NCBI RefSeq assembly: GCF_001424755.1
Contig: NZ_LMRF01000006.1
Span: 413,862 to 477,861, forward strand
DNA length: 64,000 nucleotides
Source: Marmoricola sp. Leaf446
Lineage (GTDB): Bacteria > Actinomycetota > Actinomycetes > Propionibacteriales > Nocardioidaceae
Reading direction: 5' to 3'
Under the pieces are notes generated by a model, which saw only the letters and a list, made by a program, of their open reading frames with translations, had not been told where the DNA came from and searched no databases. The position numbers were made by a program, and so were the translations under genes. Below, one piece after another: positions 16,799 through 25,134 of the stretch (its first letter is position 1; the number at the start of each line of letters is the position of its first letter).

Positions 16799-16854
16799 GC
16801 CGACCGGGCATTCGGCGTACGCCGTGGGGCGCCGACCGGGCGTTCGGCGTACGC
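16799..16854. repeat. Two 24-bp direct repeats in an intergenic gap
   Basis: The copies at 16799-16822 and 16831-16854 differ at a single base and start 32 bases apart; both contain gccgaccgggc and ttcggcgtacgc. They lie in the 195-base gap between the convergent propeller and dioxygenase genes. The rest of the gap has further gcgtacgc words but no gene I can support. Confidence 0.65.
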
Positions 16855-16985
16855 GCACTGGGGCGGCATCTGGTGCGGTGCTGTGGTGCCCGAGTGCGCG
16901 GCACACGGCTTGTTCAGATGCCATAACTCCGCGTTACATGCGGGCCCGGCGGGCGTACGGCGGGCGGGCGCGCGGCGTACGCCGC

Positions 16986-17897
16986 TCAGACGGGGACGTT
17001 GAGCGTGGCGGTGTAGCCCTCCTCGACGCTGCCGGTGACCTTGGCCATCTGGAGCGAGTAGCCGTCACTGAAGACCATGTCGCTGGAGAGCGAGACCTGG
17101 CCGAGGTTCTGCACCGACGCCTCGTAGCCCTCCGTGGCGTAGACGGTCTCGCAGACGTCCTGGGGCAGCGCGAGCTGGGAGGTGCGCAGCTTCTCGCCCC
17201 CGCTCGTGGCGGCCTCGACGTCGGCGTACACCTCGAAGTGGACGTGCGGCCACCGGCCGGCGTAGCAGGAGGGGAAGATGCTGGCGAACTCCACCCAGCC
17301 CGTCGCGTCGGTGACCTGGACGCCGCGGAGGTAGTTCTGGTCGGCCACCTCGTCGTCGTACATCGAGTAGCGGCCCTCGCGGTCGGCGTGCCAGGCGTAG
17401 ACCGCGGCGCCGGACAGGACGGTGGCGTCGTCACCGTCGAGGTCGTAGACCTTCATCCGGATGGTGAGCGGCACGCCCCCGGCGGTGCCGCTGGCCGAGC
17501 CGAAGCTCGTGGTGATGTCGCTGCGGACCACGCCGCTCTCGGAGAGCACGTCGGGCCCGTTGCTGCCGTCGCCCGGGTAGGGGCCGGCGGTCTCCTCGGG
17601 GATCTCGCCCTCGGCGACCGTGGTGGTCGACCCGCCGCCGTCGGGCGGGGTGCCGGGACCACCCGACGACGCGCCGGAGGACGACGAGGACGTGGACGCC
17701 TCCGACCCGCAGCCGACGACGGCGACCGCCCCGACCCCGCCGAACAGGGCCAGCAGGCCGCGACGGCCGAGGTTGCGCTCGACGATGCGCGGCAGGTCGT
17801 GGGACAGGCCGAGGTCGTGGGCCTCGACCTCGCCGTGCTCGTGGGCGGCGTGGTGGTGGGCGGGGACGGCGACAGGGGTGCGGGTGCGGCGGCTCAT
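16986..17897 (-). CDS. Exported intradiol-dioxygenase-like lipoprotein
   Basis: A 303-residue protein related to protocatechuate 3,4-dioxygenase-type intradiol enzymes. A His-rich cytoplasmic tail (HHHAAHEH near residue 14) precedes a twin-arginine-like signal: Arg45-Arg46, then a hydrophobic run and lipobox VVGC with Cys63. After a Ser/Gly linker comes PEETAGPYPGDG, then AVYAWHADREGRYSMYDD and WPHVHFEVY, which supply the Tyr and His ligands of the non-heme Fe(III) site. The enzyme would act outside the membrane on catechol-like compounds. No catabolic operon surrounds it. Confidence 0.8.
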   Translation of the reverse strand: MSRRTRTPVAVPAHHHAAHEHGEVEAHDLGLSHDLPRIVERNLGRRGLLALFGGVGAVAVVGCGSEASTSSSSSGASSGGPGTPPDGGGSTTTVAEGEIPEETAGPYPGDGSNGPDVLSESGVVRSDITTSFGSASGTAGGVPLTIRMKVYDLDGDDATVLSGAAVYAWHADREGRYSMYDDEVADQNYLRGVQVTDATGWVEFASIFPSCYAGRWPHVHFEVYADVEAATSGGEKLRTSQLALPQDVCETVYATEGYEASVQNLGQVSLSSDMVFSDGYSLQMAKVTGSVEEGYTATLNVPV

Positions 17898-17946
17898 GGG
17901 CCGATCCTCACCCGCACCCCTGTGCGGTGGCTGTGCGAGACCTGGG

Positions 17947-19776
17947 TCAGGCGTACATGCCGTCGATGACGTCCTGGTGGTTGGTCTGCACGACGTTGCG
18001 CTTGACCTTCATCGAGGGGGTCAGCTCGCCCGACTCGACCGAGAGGTCGTGGTCGAGGAGCGTGAACTTCTTGATGGTCTCCCAGCGGTTGAGCTGGCCG
18101 TTGAGCTCCTCGACGTAGCCGTCGACCATCTGCTCGGTCTTCGGGTCGGCCACGATCTCGGCGTAGGACTTGCCGCCCAGGCCGTTCTCCTCGGCCCAGC
18201 CCACGATGGCGTCGGGGTCGAGGGTGACGAGCGCGACGCAGTAGTTGCGCTCGTCGCCGAAGACCATGAACTGGCTGGCGTAGGGGCACACGGCCTTGAA
18301 CTTGGCCTCGATGGCCGGGGGCGCGATGTACTTGCCGCCGGAGGTCTTGAAGAGCTCCTTGATGCGGCCGGTGATCGTCAGGTAGCCCTCGTCGTCCAGG
18401 GCGCCCTTGTCGCCGGTGCGCAGCCAGCCGTCCTCGGTCAGCGTCTCGGCGGTCTGGTCGGGCAGGTTGTGGTAGCCGTCCATGATGCCGGGACCCTTGA
18501 TCTGGATCTCGTCGTTGTCGCCGAGACGGACCTCGCTGCCGGGGACGACCGGGCCGACGGTGCCGAACTTGTAGTTGTCCGGGTGGTTGACGAACGAGCC
18601 GGCGGAGGTCTCGGTGAGGCCGTAGCCCTCGAGGATCAGGATGCCCGCGGCGTGGAACCACTCGGCGATGTCGCGGTTGAGCGCCGCGGCGCCGGAGATG
18701 AAGAACCGCACCCGTCCGCCGAAGCGGTCGCGGATCTTGGAGAAGACCAGCTTGTCGAACACGGCGTGCTGCAGCTTGAGCGGCAGCGGGACCGACTTGC
18801 CCTCGCGCTTGAGGGCGTCGACCTTGCGCCCGACGGCGAACGCCTGGTTGAAGATCTTCTCCTTGGCGCCGCCCTCGGCGGCCTGCATCGTGAGGATCCG
18901 GCCGTGGGCCTTCTCGAAGATGCGCGGGGCCGCGCCCATGAAGGTCGGCTTGACGATGGCGAGGTTCTCGATGATCTTCTCGACCCGGCCGTCGACGGCG
19001 GTCGCGAAGCCGCAGGCGAGCTGGGTGGAGAGCAGCACCTTGCCGAAGGAGTGGGCCATCGGCAGCCACAGGAACTGCAGGTCCTCCTCGCTGAGGATGC
19101 CCTGCGCCTCCATCGCGGCGCCCTCGTAGGTCCACGAGGAGTGCTTGAGCCGCACGCCCTTGGGCTTGCCGGTGGTGCCGGAGGTGTAGATCAGGGTGGC
19201 GAGCTGGTCGGGGCCGATGGCGTCCACGGCCCGGTCGACCGCGTCGCCCGACTCGGCGAGGTGCTTCGCGCCGAGGGTGGAGAGGTCGTCGAGGCTGAGC
19301 ACCCAGTCGCCGTCGCCGGCGCCCTCGAAGAGCACCACCTTGTCGAGGTGGGGCAGCTCGGTGCGGTGCTGGCGCAGCTTCTCCAGCTGGCTCGCGTCCT
19401 CGGCGAAGACGATGCGGCACTCCGAGTCGGCCACGATGTAGGCGACGTCCTCGGCCATGGTCGAGGGGTAGACGGTCGTGGTGGCGCCGCCGGCGCACAT
19501 GATGGCGAGGTCGGCGAAGATCCACTCCACCCGGGTGCCCGAGGCGATGCCCACGCGCTGCTCGGGCTGCAGGCCCAGCGCCAGCAGGCCCGCGGCGAGG
19601 TGCTCGACGCGGTCGCCGGTCTCCTTCCAGGTGATCGACGTCCACGGCTCGCCGTCGGCCGCGGGGTAGCGGTAGGCCTCCCGCTCGGGGGACTTCTGGA
19701 CCCGCTCCCGGAACTGGACGGCCACGCTGGGCGGCCGGTTCTCGATGAAGGACGTGTCGGGCGTGACCGCTGACAT
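17947..19776 (-). CDS. Long-chain-fatty-acid--CoA ligase (FadD15-like)
   Basis: This 609-residue ANL enzyme is of the large long-chain type. The P-loop is LIYTSGTTGKPKGVRLKH near residues 194-212, the adenine motif EGYGLTETSAG near 385, and the linker TGDKGALDDEGYLTITGRIKELFKTSGGKYIAP near 465-497. It should activate long-chain fatty acids for lipid metabolism. The ATG follows GCAGGAG. Divergent from the glycosidase-like gene across 183 bases. Confidence 0.9.
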   Translation of the reverse strand: MSAVTPDTSFIENRPPSVAVQFRERVQKSPEREAYRYPAADGEPWTSITWKETGDRVEHLAAGLLALGLQPEQRVGIASGTRVEWIFADLAIMCAGGATTTVYPSTMAEDVAYIVADSECRIVFAEDASQLEKLRQHRTELPHLDKVVLFEGAGDGDWVLSLDDLSTLGAKHLAESGDAVDRAVDAIGPDQLATLIYTSGTTGKPKGVRLKHSSWTYEGAAMEAQGILSEEDLQFLWLPMAHSFGKVLLSTQLACGFATAVDGRVEKIIENLAIVKPTFMGAAPRIFEKAHGRILTMQAAEGGAKEKIFNQAFAVGRKVDALKREGKSVPLPLKLQHAVFDKLVFSKIRDRFGGRVRFFISGAAALNRDIAEWFHAAGILILEGYGLTETSAGSFVNHPDNYKFGTVGPVVPGSEVRLGDNDEIQIKGPGIMDGYHNLPDQTAETLTEDGWLRTGDKGALDDEGYLTITGRIKELFKTSGGKYIAPPAIEAKFKAVCPYASQFMVFGDERNYCVALVTLDPDAIVGWAEENGLGGKSYAEIVADPKTEQMVDGYVEELNGQLNRWETIKKFTLLDHDLSVESGELTPSMKVKRNVVQTNHQDVIDGMYA

Positions 19777-19959
19777 GGGGGCTCCTGCCTGGGGCTGGCC
19801 GGGCCGTCTCGGAGGCCCGACACCTGGGTGACGTGGCAGTAACTTAGATCACAGGAGCAAGTCGGGCACCCCTCGGGGGCGACCCGATATCCCGGTCGCC
19901 ACGACATGGTGGACGTGGGCAACCGACGCAAAGCCGACCCCGTCAGTAGGGTTCGGGTC

Positions 19960-20853
19960 ATGGAGCTCGTCGACACCCCCCTGCCCGCCGTCGAGGACGC
20001 CCAGGTCGTCGTGCCGGCACCCGGGTCCGGCCCGGGCAACTGGGCCGGCGCCGCGTCGGCCGTGCTCGTCGACGGCGTCACCTACCTGACCTACCGCGTA
20101 CGCCGCCCGCTCCCCGACGGCCGCGGGGTCGCCACCGTGGTCTCCCGGTCGACCGACGGCGTCACCTTCACCCCCGTGTGCGAGGTGATGCGCGACGACT
20201 TCGGCGCGGAGTCCTTCGAGCGCCCCGTCGTCTGCCGCCGCCCCGACGGCGGCTGGCGGCTCTACCTCTCCTGCGCCACCCCGGGCTCCAAGCACTGGTG
20301 GATCGAGGCGCTGGACGCCGACACCCCCGAGGAGCTGCCCCGCGGTCGCCGTACCGTCGTGCTGCCCGGGTCGGACACCGTCGCGGTGAAGGACCCCGTG
20401 ATCACGCTGCGCGACGGCCGCTGGGAGATGTGGCTGTGCGAGCACCCGCTGACCGACCCCGGCCACGAGGACCGGATGTCGACGGCCTACCTCACCAGCG
20501 ACGACGGCCTGGTCTGGGAGCGGCACGGCACCGTGCTCGAGCCCACCCCCGGCACCTGGGACGCCCGCGGCGCCCGCGTCACGACCGTGCTCTCCCACGA
20601 CCCCCTCGTGGTCCTGTACGACGGCCGCCCGACCGCCGAGGACAACTGGCACGAGACCACCTCGGTCGCGCGCGCCGACGCCACCGGCGTGCTGCGCCCG
20701 GCCCCGGACGCACCGGTGCTGCGCTCCCCCGCCAGCGACGGGGCGATGCGCTACGCCAGCGCCGTGCCGCAGCCCGACGGCAGCACCCGCTTCTACGTCG
20801 AGGTCGCGCGCCCCGACGGGGCGCACGACCTCGTCACGTCACTGGCCCGCTGA
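19960..20853 (+). CDS. Five-bladed beta-propeller protein, GH43/GH32-like
   Basis: A 297-residue intracellular-looking protein. Repeated SxDGVxF/LVW and R-P-V motifs (STDGVTFTPVCEVM, SFERPVVCRRPDGGWRLYLS, KDPVITLRDGRWEMWLCEH, TSDDGLVWERHGTVLEP) match the five-bladed propeller of GH43/GH32/GH130-like enzymes. KDPVI and an early NWAG supply possible acidic sites, but I cannot place a full catalytic triad, so it may be a lectin-like or inactive member. The ATG at 19960 lies seven bases after TAGGGT (19947-19952) without an RBS: leaderless. Confidence 0.7.
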   Translation: MELVDTPLPAVEDAQVVVPAPGSGPGNWAGAASAVLVDGVTYLTYRVRRPLPDGRGVATVVSRSTDGVTFTPVCEVMRDDFGAESFERPVVCRRPDGGWRLYLSCATPGSKHWWIEALDADTPEELPRGRRTVVLPGSDTVAVKDPVITLRDGRWEMWLCEHPLTDPGHEDRMSTAYLTSDDGLVWERHGTVLEPTPGTWDARGARVTTVLSHDPLVVLYDGRPTAEDNWHETTSVARADATGVLRPAPDAPVLRSPASDGAMRYASAVPQPDGSTRFYVEVARPDGAHDLVTSLAR

Positions 20854-21825
20854 GGCCTTCGACCGGCCGGCCGCCTGGCGGCTGGAGAACGACCCGCCGT
20901 CGCGGTACTCCCGCCACTGCGCGAACGACTCGCCGGTCAGCTCCTCGAGCAGCGCGATGTCCTCGAGGTGGGGCTGCAGCAGGAGGGTGCGCTGCTCGGG
21001 GGTGAGCCTGGGCCGCCCGGTCTCCCCGCCCTTGTGGAGCTGGTTGATCAGCGGCTTGCTGACGGTGCGCCAGACCTTCGGCGGCAGGAACTGGCCGACC
21101 GCGGCTCCGGCCCGGATCACCGGGCCGACGGTGCGGGCCCGCACCCCGTCCTTGACGAAGGGGCGGCTATTGTCCGAGGGGATCTGGGCGATCTCCTGCG
21201 TCTGCACCCCGAGGAAGTCGAAGACCCGGTTGAGCACCCGGTCGGGCTCGTCGACCAGCTCGCGGTAGCGCAGCACCAGCACCTGCTCGCGCGGGACGTG
21301 GTCGTAGAGGTCCTGCAGCTGCCGGCCGTACATCCCCATCGACTGGTAGTGCCAGAACGGCGCCCAGCCGTTGTCGATGCGCTCGGGCTCCTTGCGCACC
21401 GCCTCGACGATGTCGGCGCGCGGCTCGAGGCCGTCCATCCACAGGTGCATCCAGTTGGAGTACGCCCGGTCGACCGGGTCCCGCAGCACCGCGATCAGCT
21501 TGGCGTCGGGACGGTCGGCCGCGATCCGGCGGCGGGCGTCACGGTTGTAGAGGTAGAACGGCGTGCTCTCGCCGCGCAGCTGGTCCTCGCCCGCCCCGTC
21601 GAAGAGGTCGAGGTAGCGCTCGCGCTGCCAGATCCACTCCTGGTTGCTGTGGGCGTCGCCCGGACCCTTGTACGCCGGGGGCGGGGAGTCGCCGCACATG
21701 TAGTACTTCGGCTCCTTGACCCGGCTCAGGAACAGCTGCGGGTGGAGCGTCAGCGCGGCGTGGAGGGCGCTCGTGCCCGCCTTGGGTGCCCCGACCAGGA
21801 AGAAGTCGGGAGGTCGTCGACTCAT
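20839..21825 (-). CDS. Sulfotransferase family protein
   Basis: A 328-residue PAPS-dependent sulfotransferase. The 5'-phosphosulfate loop is FFLVGAPKAGTSAL at residues 8-21 and the 3'-phosphate site is LIAVLRDPVDRAYSNWMHLW near 110-129. It should add sulfate to a carbohydrate or lipid hydroxyl. Its 3' end overlaps the convergent propeller gene by 15 bases. TAGGCT (complement of 21832-21837) lies six bases before the ATG, so the mRNA is probably leaderless. No PAPS-synthesis genes are nearby. Acceptor unknown. Confidence 0.85.
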   Translation of the reverse strand: MSRRPPDFFLVGAPKAGTSALHAALTLHPQLFLSRVKEPKYYMCGDSPPPAYKGPGDAHSNQEWIWQRERYLDLFDGAGEDQLRGESTPFYLYNRDARRRIAADRPDAKLIAVLRDPVDRAYSNWMHLWMDGLEPRADIVEAVRKEPERIDNGWAPFWHYQSMGMYGRQLQDLYDHVPREQVLVLRYRELVDEPDRVLNRVFDFLGVQTQEIAQIPSDNSRPFVKDGVRARTVGPVIRAGAAVGQFLPPKVWRTVSKPLINQLHKGGETGRPRLTPEQRTLLLQPHLEDIALLEELTGESFAQWREYRDGGSFSSRQAAGRSKASAGQ

Positions 21826-21881
21826 GACGAAAGCCTACCCACTCTATGGACTAACAATGCGCGAGGCCACGAGATGGACGC

Positions 21882-22520
21882 TCAGCCGCCGACGTAGGCC
21901 TCCGCGCGACGCCGCGCCTCGGTCGTGAGCCCCTCGACGCGCAGCAGGTCCGGCAGCAGCGACCGCTCGGTGGTGAGTGCCCGGAACATCGTCGCGACCG
22001 TCACCCCGTGGCCGGGCTGGTGCACCACCTCGATCGGGTCGCCCACCTGGACCTCGCCCTCGTGGACGACGCGCAGGTAGGGGCCCGGTCGGCCGTCCTC
22101 GGTGAAGCGCCGGACCCAGCCCCGGTCGTCGAAGCCGTGGCGACGCTGCCAGGTCTTGAAGTCGTTGCAGGGCGTGCGGACCGAGGCCACCTCGAGCACG
22201 GCGGTGCCGACGCGCCACCGCTCCCCCACCTCGGACTCGTTGACGTCGAGCCCGCGGGTGGTGAGGTTCTCGCCGAAGTGCCCGTCGGGGACCTCCTGGC
22301 CCAGCCGATCGGCCCAGCGGTCGAGGTCCTCGCGGGCGAAGGCGTAGACCGCCCTGTCGATCCCGCCGTGGTGGCGGGTGTCGGAGACCTCGTCGCCCTC
22401 CAGGCCGAGCCGGCCCACGGCCACCGGCCCCGTGACCTGGTGCTTGTCGATCGAGGTGCGGCCGATCCCGGCCCACGCGGCGGGGCGGGGACGACCGACG
22501 TTGACGGAGACCACCTGCAC
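21882..22520 (-). CDS. MOSC-domain protein (YiiM-like)
   Basis: A 212-residue MOSC protein with the YiiM-type ordering: VSVNVGRP, GLEGDEVSDTRHHGGIDRAVYAFAREDLDRW, FGENLTTRGLDVNESEVGERWRVG, then VRTPCNDFKTWQ, whose Cys corresponds to the predicted molybdenum-cofactor sulfur ligand. A C-terminal three-helix tail follows. YiiM relatives reduce N-hydroxylated bases. The GTG start has no obvious RBS. Alone on its strand, divergent from the YCII/ECF42 pair. Confidence 0.85.
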   Translation of the reverse strand: MQVVSVNVGRPRPAAWAGIGRTSIDKHQVTGPVAVGRLGLEGDEVSDTRHHGGIDRAVYAFAREDLDRWADRLGQEVPDGHFGENLTTRGLDVNESEVGERWRVGTAVLEVASVRTPCNDFKTWQRRHGFDDRGWVRRFTEDGRPGPYLRVVHEGEVQVGDPIEVVHQPGHGVTVATMFRALTTERSLLPDLLRVEGLTTEARRRAEAYVGG

Positions 22521-22566
22521 GCGGACATGGTCTCAGGAACCCGCCGGAAGTTTTTTTCGCGCGGGG

Positions 22567-22592
22567 TGTCGTGTGTGGCCCTCCCCGTTCGT
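22567..22592 (+). promoter_or_regulatory. Candidate ECF42-dependent promoter upstream of the YCII gene
   Basis: TGTCGT (22567-22572) and CGT (22590-22592) are separated by 17 bases, about 55 bases before the YCII start. The ECF42 consensus as I recall it is TGTCGA near -35 and CGA/TC near -10; the match is close but not exact. Autoregulation of the YCII-sigma operon would follow. Confidence 0.45.
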
Positions 22593-22646
22593 GGAGAGGG
22601 TGAGACCGGGCGCACCGGGCGCCCGGCCCGAGCAAGGAGCACCGAC

Positions 22647-22997
22647 ATGACGCAGTACCTCCTCTCCGTCCACACCGACTTCGACGACGTGGCCGGCACC
22701 ACCGAGGCCGAGATGCAGCAGGCCTTCGCCCAGGTCGACGCCTTCAACACCGAGCTGCAGGCCAGCGGCAGCTGGGTCTTCGCCGGTGGCCTCACGCCGC
22801 CCTCGGACGCCACGGTGGTCGACGCCACGGGCTCCGACGCGGTGCTGACCGACGGCCCGTACGCCGAGACCAAGGAGGTCCTCGGCGGGTTCTGGGTCAT
22901 CGACGTCGCCGACCTCGACGCGGCGCTGGAGGTCGCGAAGAGGGCCTCGGCCGCCTGCATGGGCAAGGTCGAGGTGCGCCCCTTCCAGGGCGAGTGA
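22647..22997 (+). CDS. YCII-related DGPF-domain protein
   Basis: A 116-residue protein of the YCII / DGPF family: MTQYLLSVHTDF opening, TDGPYAETKEVLGGFWVIDVADLDAALEVA core, and a C-terminal VEVRPF strand. DGPF proteins are the standard partners of ECF42 sigma factors, and the sigma gene follows with a four-base GTGA overlap. The biochemical role is unknown; enzymatic turnover of small molecules has been suggested for YCII folds. The ATG has an AAGGAG site. Confidence 0.88.
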   Translation: MTQYLLSVHTDFDDVAGTTEAEMQQAFAQVDAFNTELQASGSWVFAGGLTPPSDATVVDATGSDAVLTDGPYAETKEVLGGFWVIDVADLDAALEVAKRASAACMGKVEVRPFQGE

Positions 22998-24235
22998 GCA
23001 CCCCCGCCCCGGTCGGGCTGTCGGCTGTGTTCCGTGCCGAGCACGGACGCGTGGTCGCCGGCCTGGCCCGGCGCCTGGGCGACCTCGACCTGGCCGAGGA
23101 CGCGGTGGGCGAGGCCCTCGTCGTGGCCGCCGAGCGGTGGCCGGTCGACGGGGTGCCGCCCAACCCGGGTGCCTGGTTGACCACCGTGGCCCGCAACAAG
23201 GCCCTGGACCGGCTGCGACGCGAGCAGCGCCGCGACCTTAAGCACGCCGAGGCGCAGATGGTCTCCGACCCCACCCCGCACGAGCCCACCGGACCCGTGG
23301 CGGACGACCGGCTCCGGCTGGTGTTCACCTGCTGCCACCCGGCGCTGGCCCCCGAGGCCCGGGTGGCGCTCACGCTGCGGCTGCTCGGCGGGCTCACCGT
23401 GCCCGAGATCGCCGCGGCCTACCTGGTCCCCGAGACCACGATGGCCCAGCGCCTGACCCGGGCGAAGCAGAAGATCGCCCGGGCCGGCATCCCCTACCGG
23501 GTCCCGGCGGCATCGGACCTCCCCGAGCGGCTCGACGGCGTGCTGGCCGTGCTCTACCTCGTCTTCAACGAGGGCTACCTCTCCCACTCGGGCCAGGCGG
23601 TGCGCGAGGACCTGACCGGCGAGGCGATCCGGCTGGCGCGGCAGCTGCACGAGATGGTGCGGCACACGCCGTCGCTCGGTGCTCAGCCCGAGGTCGACGG
23701 CCTGCTCGCGCTGATGCTGCTCACGGAGGCCCGCCGCCCGGCCCGGGTGGCCGAGGGACGGCTGGTGCCGCTCGCCGAGCAGGACCGCACCCGCTGGGAC
23801 GCCGCCCTCGTCGACGAGGGGCACCGTCTGGTCCGGGGCTGCCTGGCGCTGGGGCGGCCCGGGCCCTACCAGCTCCAGGCGGCGGTCAACGCGGTGCACA
23901 CCGACGCCCTCGACGCCTCGATGACCGACTGGTCGCAGGTCGTGCAGCTCTACGACCAGCTGCTCGCGCTGCGCCCGACCCCCGTGGTGGCGCTCAACCG
24001 GGCGGCCGCGGTGGCCGAGGTCGACGGGCCGGAGGTCGCGCTGGGCGTGGTCGACCGGCTGCCGCTGGAGCGCTACCACGCCTGGCACGCCACCCGGGCC
24101 GACCTGCTGCGACGGCTCGGACGGCACGAGGAGGCGCGGACGGCGTACGACGCGGCGATCGGGCTGGCCGGCAACGACGCCGAGCGGGCCTTCCTCGCCG
24201 GCCGCCGGGACGGCCTGGGCCGCGGCCCGACCTAG
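22994..24235 (+). CDS. ECF42-group extracytoplasmic-function sigma factor with TPR-like C-terminal domain
   Basis: The 413-residue product is twice the usual ECF size. Sigma region 2 spans residues about 8-75 (LARRLGDLDLAEDAVGEALVVAAERWP) and region 4 about 105-165 (LTLRLLGGLTVPEIAAAYLVPETTMAQRLTRAKQKI). Residues 180-405 form the helical extension typical of ECF42 (LYLVFNEGYLSHSG, DWSQVVQLYDQLLALRPTPVVALNRAAAVAEVDG). No anti-sigma factor gene is adjacent, as expected for the group, where the extension is needed for activity. Coupled to the DGPF gene. The signal is unknown. Confidence 0.9.
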   Translation: MSTPAPVGLSAVFRAEHGRVVAGLARRLGDLDLAEDAVGEALVVAAERWPVDGVPPNPGAWLTTVARNKALDRLRREQRRDLKHAEAQMVSDPTPHEPTGPVADDRLRLVFTCCHPALAPEARVALTLRLLGGLTVPEIAAAYLVPETTMAQRLTRAKQKIARAGIPYRVPAASDLPERLDGVLAVLYLVFNEGYLSHSGQAVREDLTGEAIRLARQLHEMVRHTPSLGAQPEVDGLLALMLLTEARRPARVAEGRLVPLAEQDRTRWDAALVDEGHRLVRGCLALGRPGPYQLQAAVNAVHTDALDASMTDWSQVVQLYDQLLALRPTPVVALNRAAAVAEVDGPEVALGVVDRLPLERYHAWHATRADLLRRLGRHEEARTAYDAAIGLAGNDAERAFLAGRRDGLGRGPT

Positions 24236-25044
24236 TCCTGGACCGCCTTGGCCACGGTGACCGCCCGGGTCACGACCGCGGCGTCCGCGAGCGCCCCGGC
24301 CGCGTCGGCGAGCACGCGCACCACCACCCAGGCCCGGGCGCGGTCCTCGTCGAGCCCGGCGGTGTCGACCAGTGCGTGGAAGCGCTGCCGCAGCCCGTCG
24401 CGGACGCCGACGCCCCCGGGCAGCGAGAGCTCGTCGTAGCGGTGGGTCAGCATCGGTGCCGGCTCGTAGTGCCGGTCGCCGCTCAGCGGACGCGGGTCGA
24501 CGACCAGCCACGGCTCGCGGTCGCCCGCCAGCACGGTGCCGTAGTGCAGGTCGCCGTGCACCAGGGTGCCGTCGGTCGCCGGGTCGCCCGCGAGGTCGCG
24601 GGCCAGCCCGGCCGCCTGCTCGACCAGCCGGCGCGGCAGCGGGGCCGAGCGGGGCAGGGCGGCGAGGTGGTCGGCCACCCGGGCGGCGTACGCCGAGAGC
24701 AGGCGCAGCTGCGGCGTGGCCCGCACGTGCAGCCGGCCGTAGAGCCCCGCCACCACCTCGCAGGCCTCGACGTCCCAGGCGTCGGCGAGGTCCTCGGCGT
24801 GCAGCCGCTCGAGCAGCAGCGCCCCCTGGTGCGGGTCGGCCCGCAGCAGCCGGGCGGCGCCGGCGCCGTCCCAGCGGCGCAGCGCGAGGTGCTCCTCGGG
24901 CGCCGCGCCCAGCTTGAGGGAGGCCGGGGTGCCGGCCTCGGTGCGCACCGGCTGCACCGTCGCCGCGCCCCGGCGCGTCACCGGGCCGTCGGCACGCAGC
25001 TCCCACGCGCGGCGTACACCCTCGAGCGGATCGGCGCTGGACAT
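24232..25044 (-). CDS. Aminoglycoside/hydroxyurea phosphotransferase-like kinase
   Basis: A 270-residue protein-kinase-fold phosphotransferase. LVHGDLHYGTVL near residue 165 is the Brenner-type catalytic loop (HGDxHxxN variant with T in place of the usual N), and WLVVDPRPLSGDRHYEPAPML gives the Mg-binding Asp. It most resembles the APH(6)/hydroxyurea kinase group. The N-lobe has an ATP-binding TPASLKLG. Without flanking resistance genes, a chromosomal housekeeping or detoxifying role is as likely as drug resistance. Its stop codon overlaps the sigma-factor stop. Confidence 0.78.
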   Translation of the reverse strand: MSSADPLEGVRRAWELRADGPVTRRGAATVQPVRTEAGTPASLKLGAAPEEHLALRRWDGAGAARLLRADPHQGALLLERLHAEDLADAWDVEACEVVAGLYGRLHVRATPQLRLLSAYAARVADHLAALPRSAPLPRRLVEQAAGLARDLAGDPATDGTLVHGDLHYGTVLAGDREPWLVVDPRPLSGDRHYEPAPMLTHRYDELSLPGGVGVRDGLRQRFHALVDTAGLDEDRARAWVVVRVLADAAGALADAAVVTRAVTVAKAVQD

Positions 25045-25134
25045 CCCGGCGATCGTGCCACGCCGGTCTGGTCCAGGTGCGGGTCGGTGTGACAACGCCA
25101 CCCGGTCGGGGCACGGAGATGATGGGCTCCCCTC

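Noticed and set aside
16799-16854. A small CRISPR array
   Set aside because: Only two copies with an 8-base spacer and no cas genes.
24232-25044. Calling the APH-like kinase an antibiotic-resistance gene
   Set aside because: The fold is shared by many metabolic kinases and no mobile element or resistance partner is adjacent.
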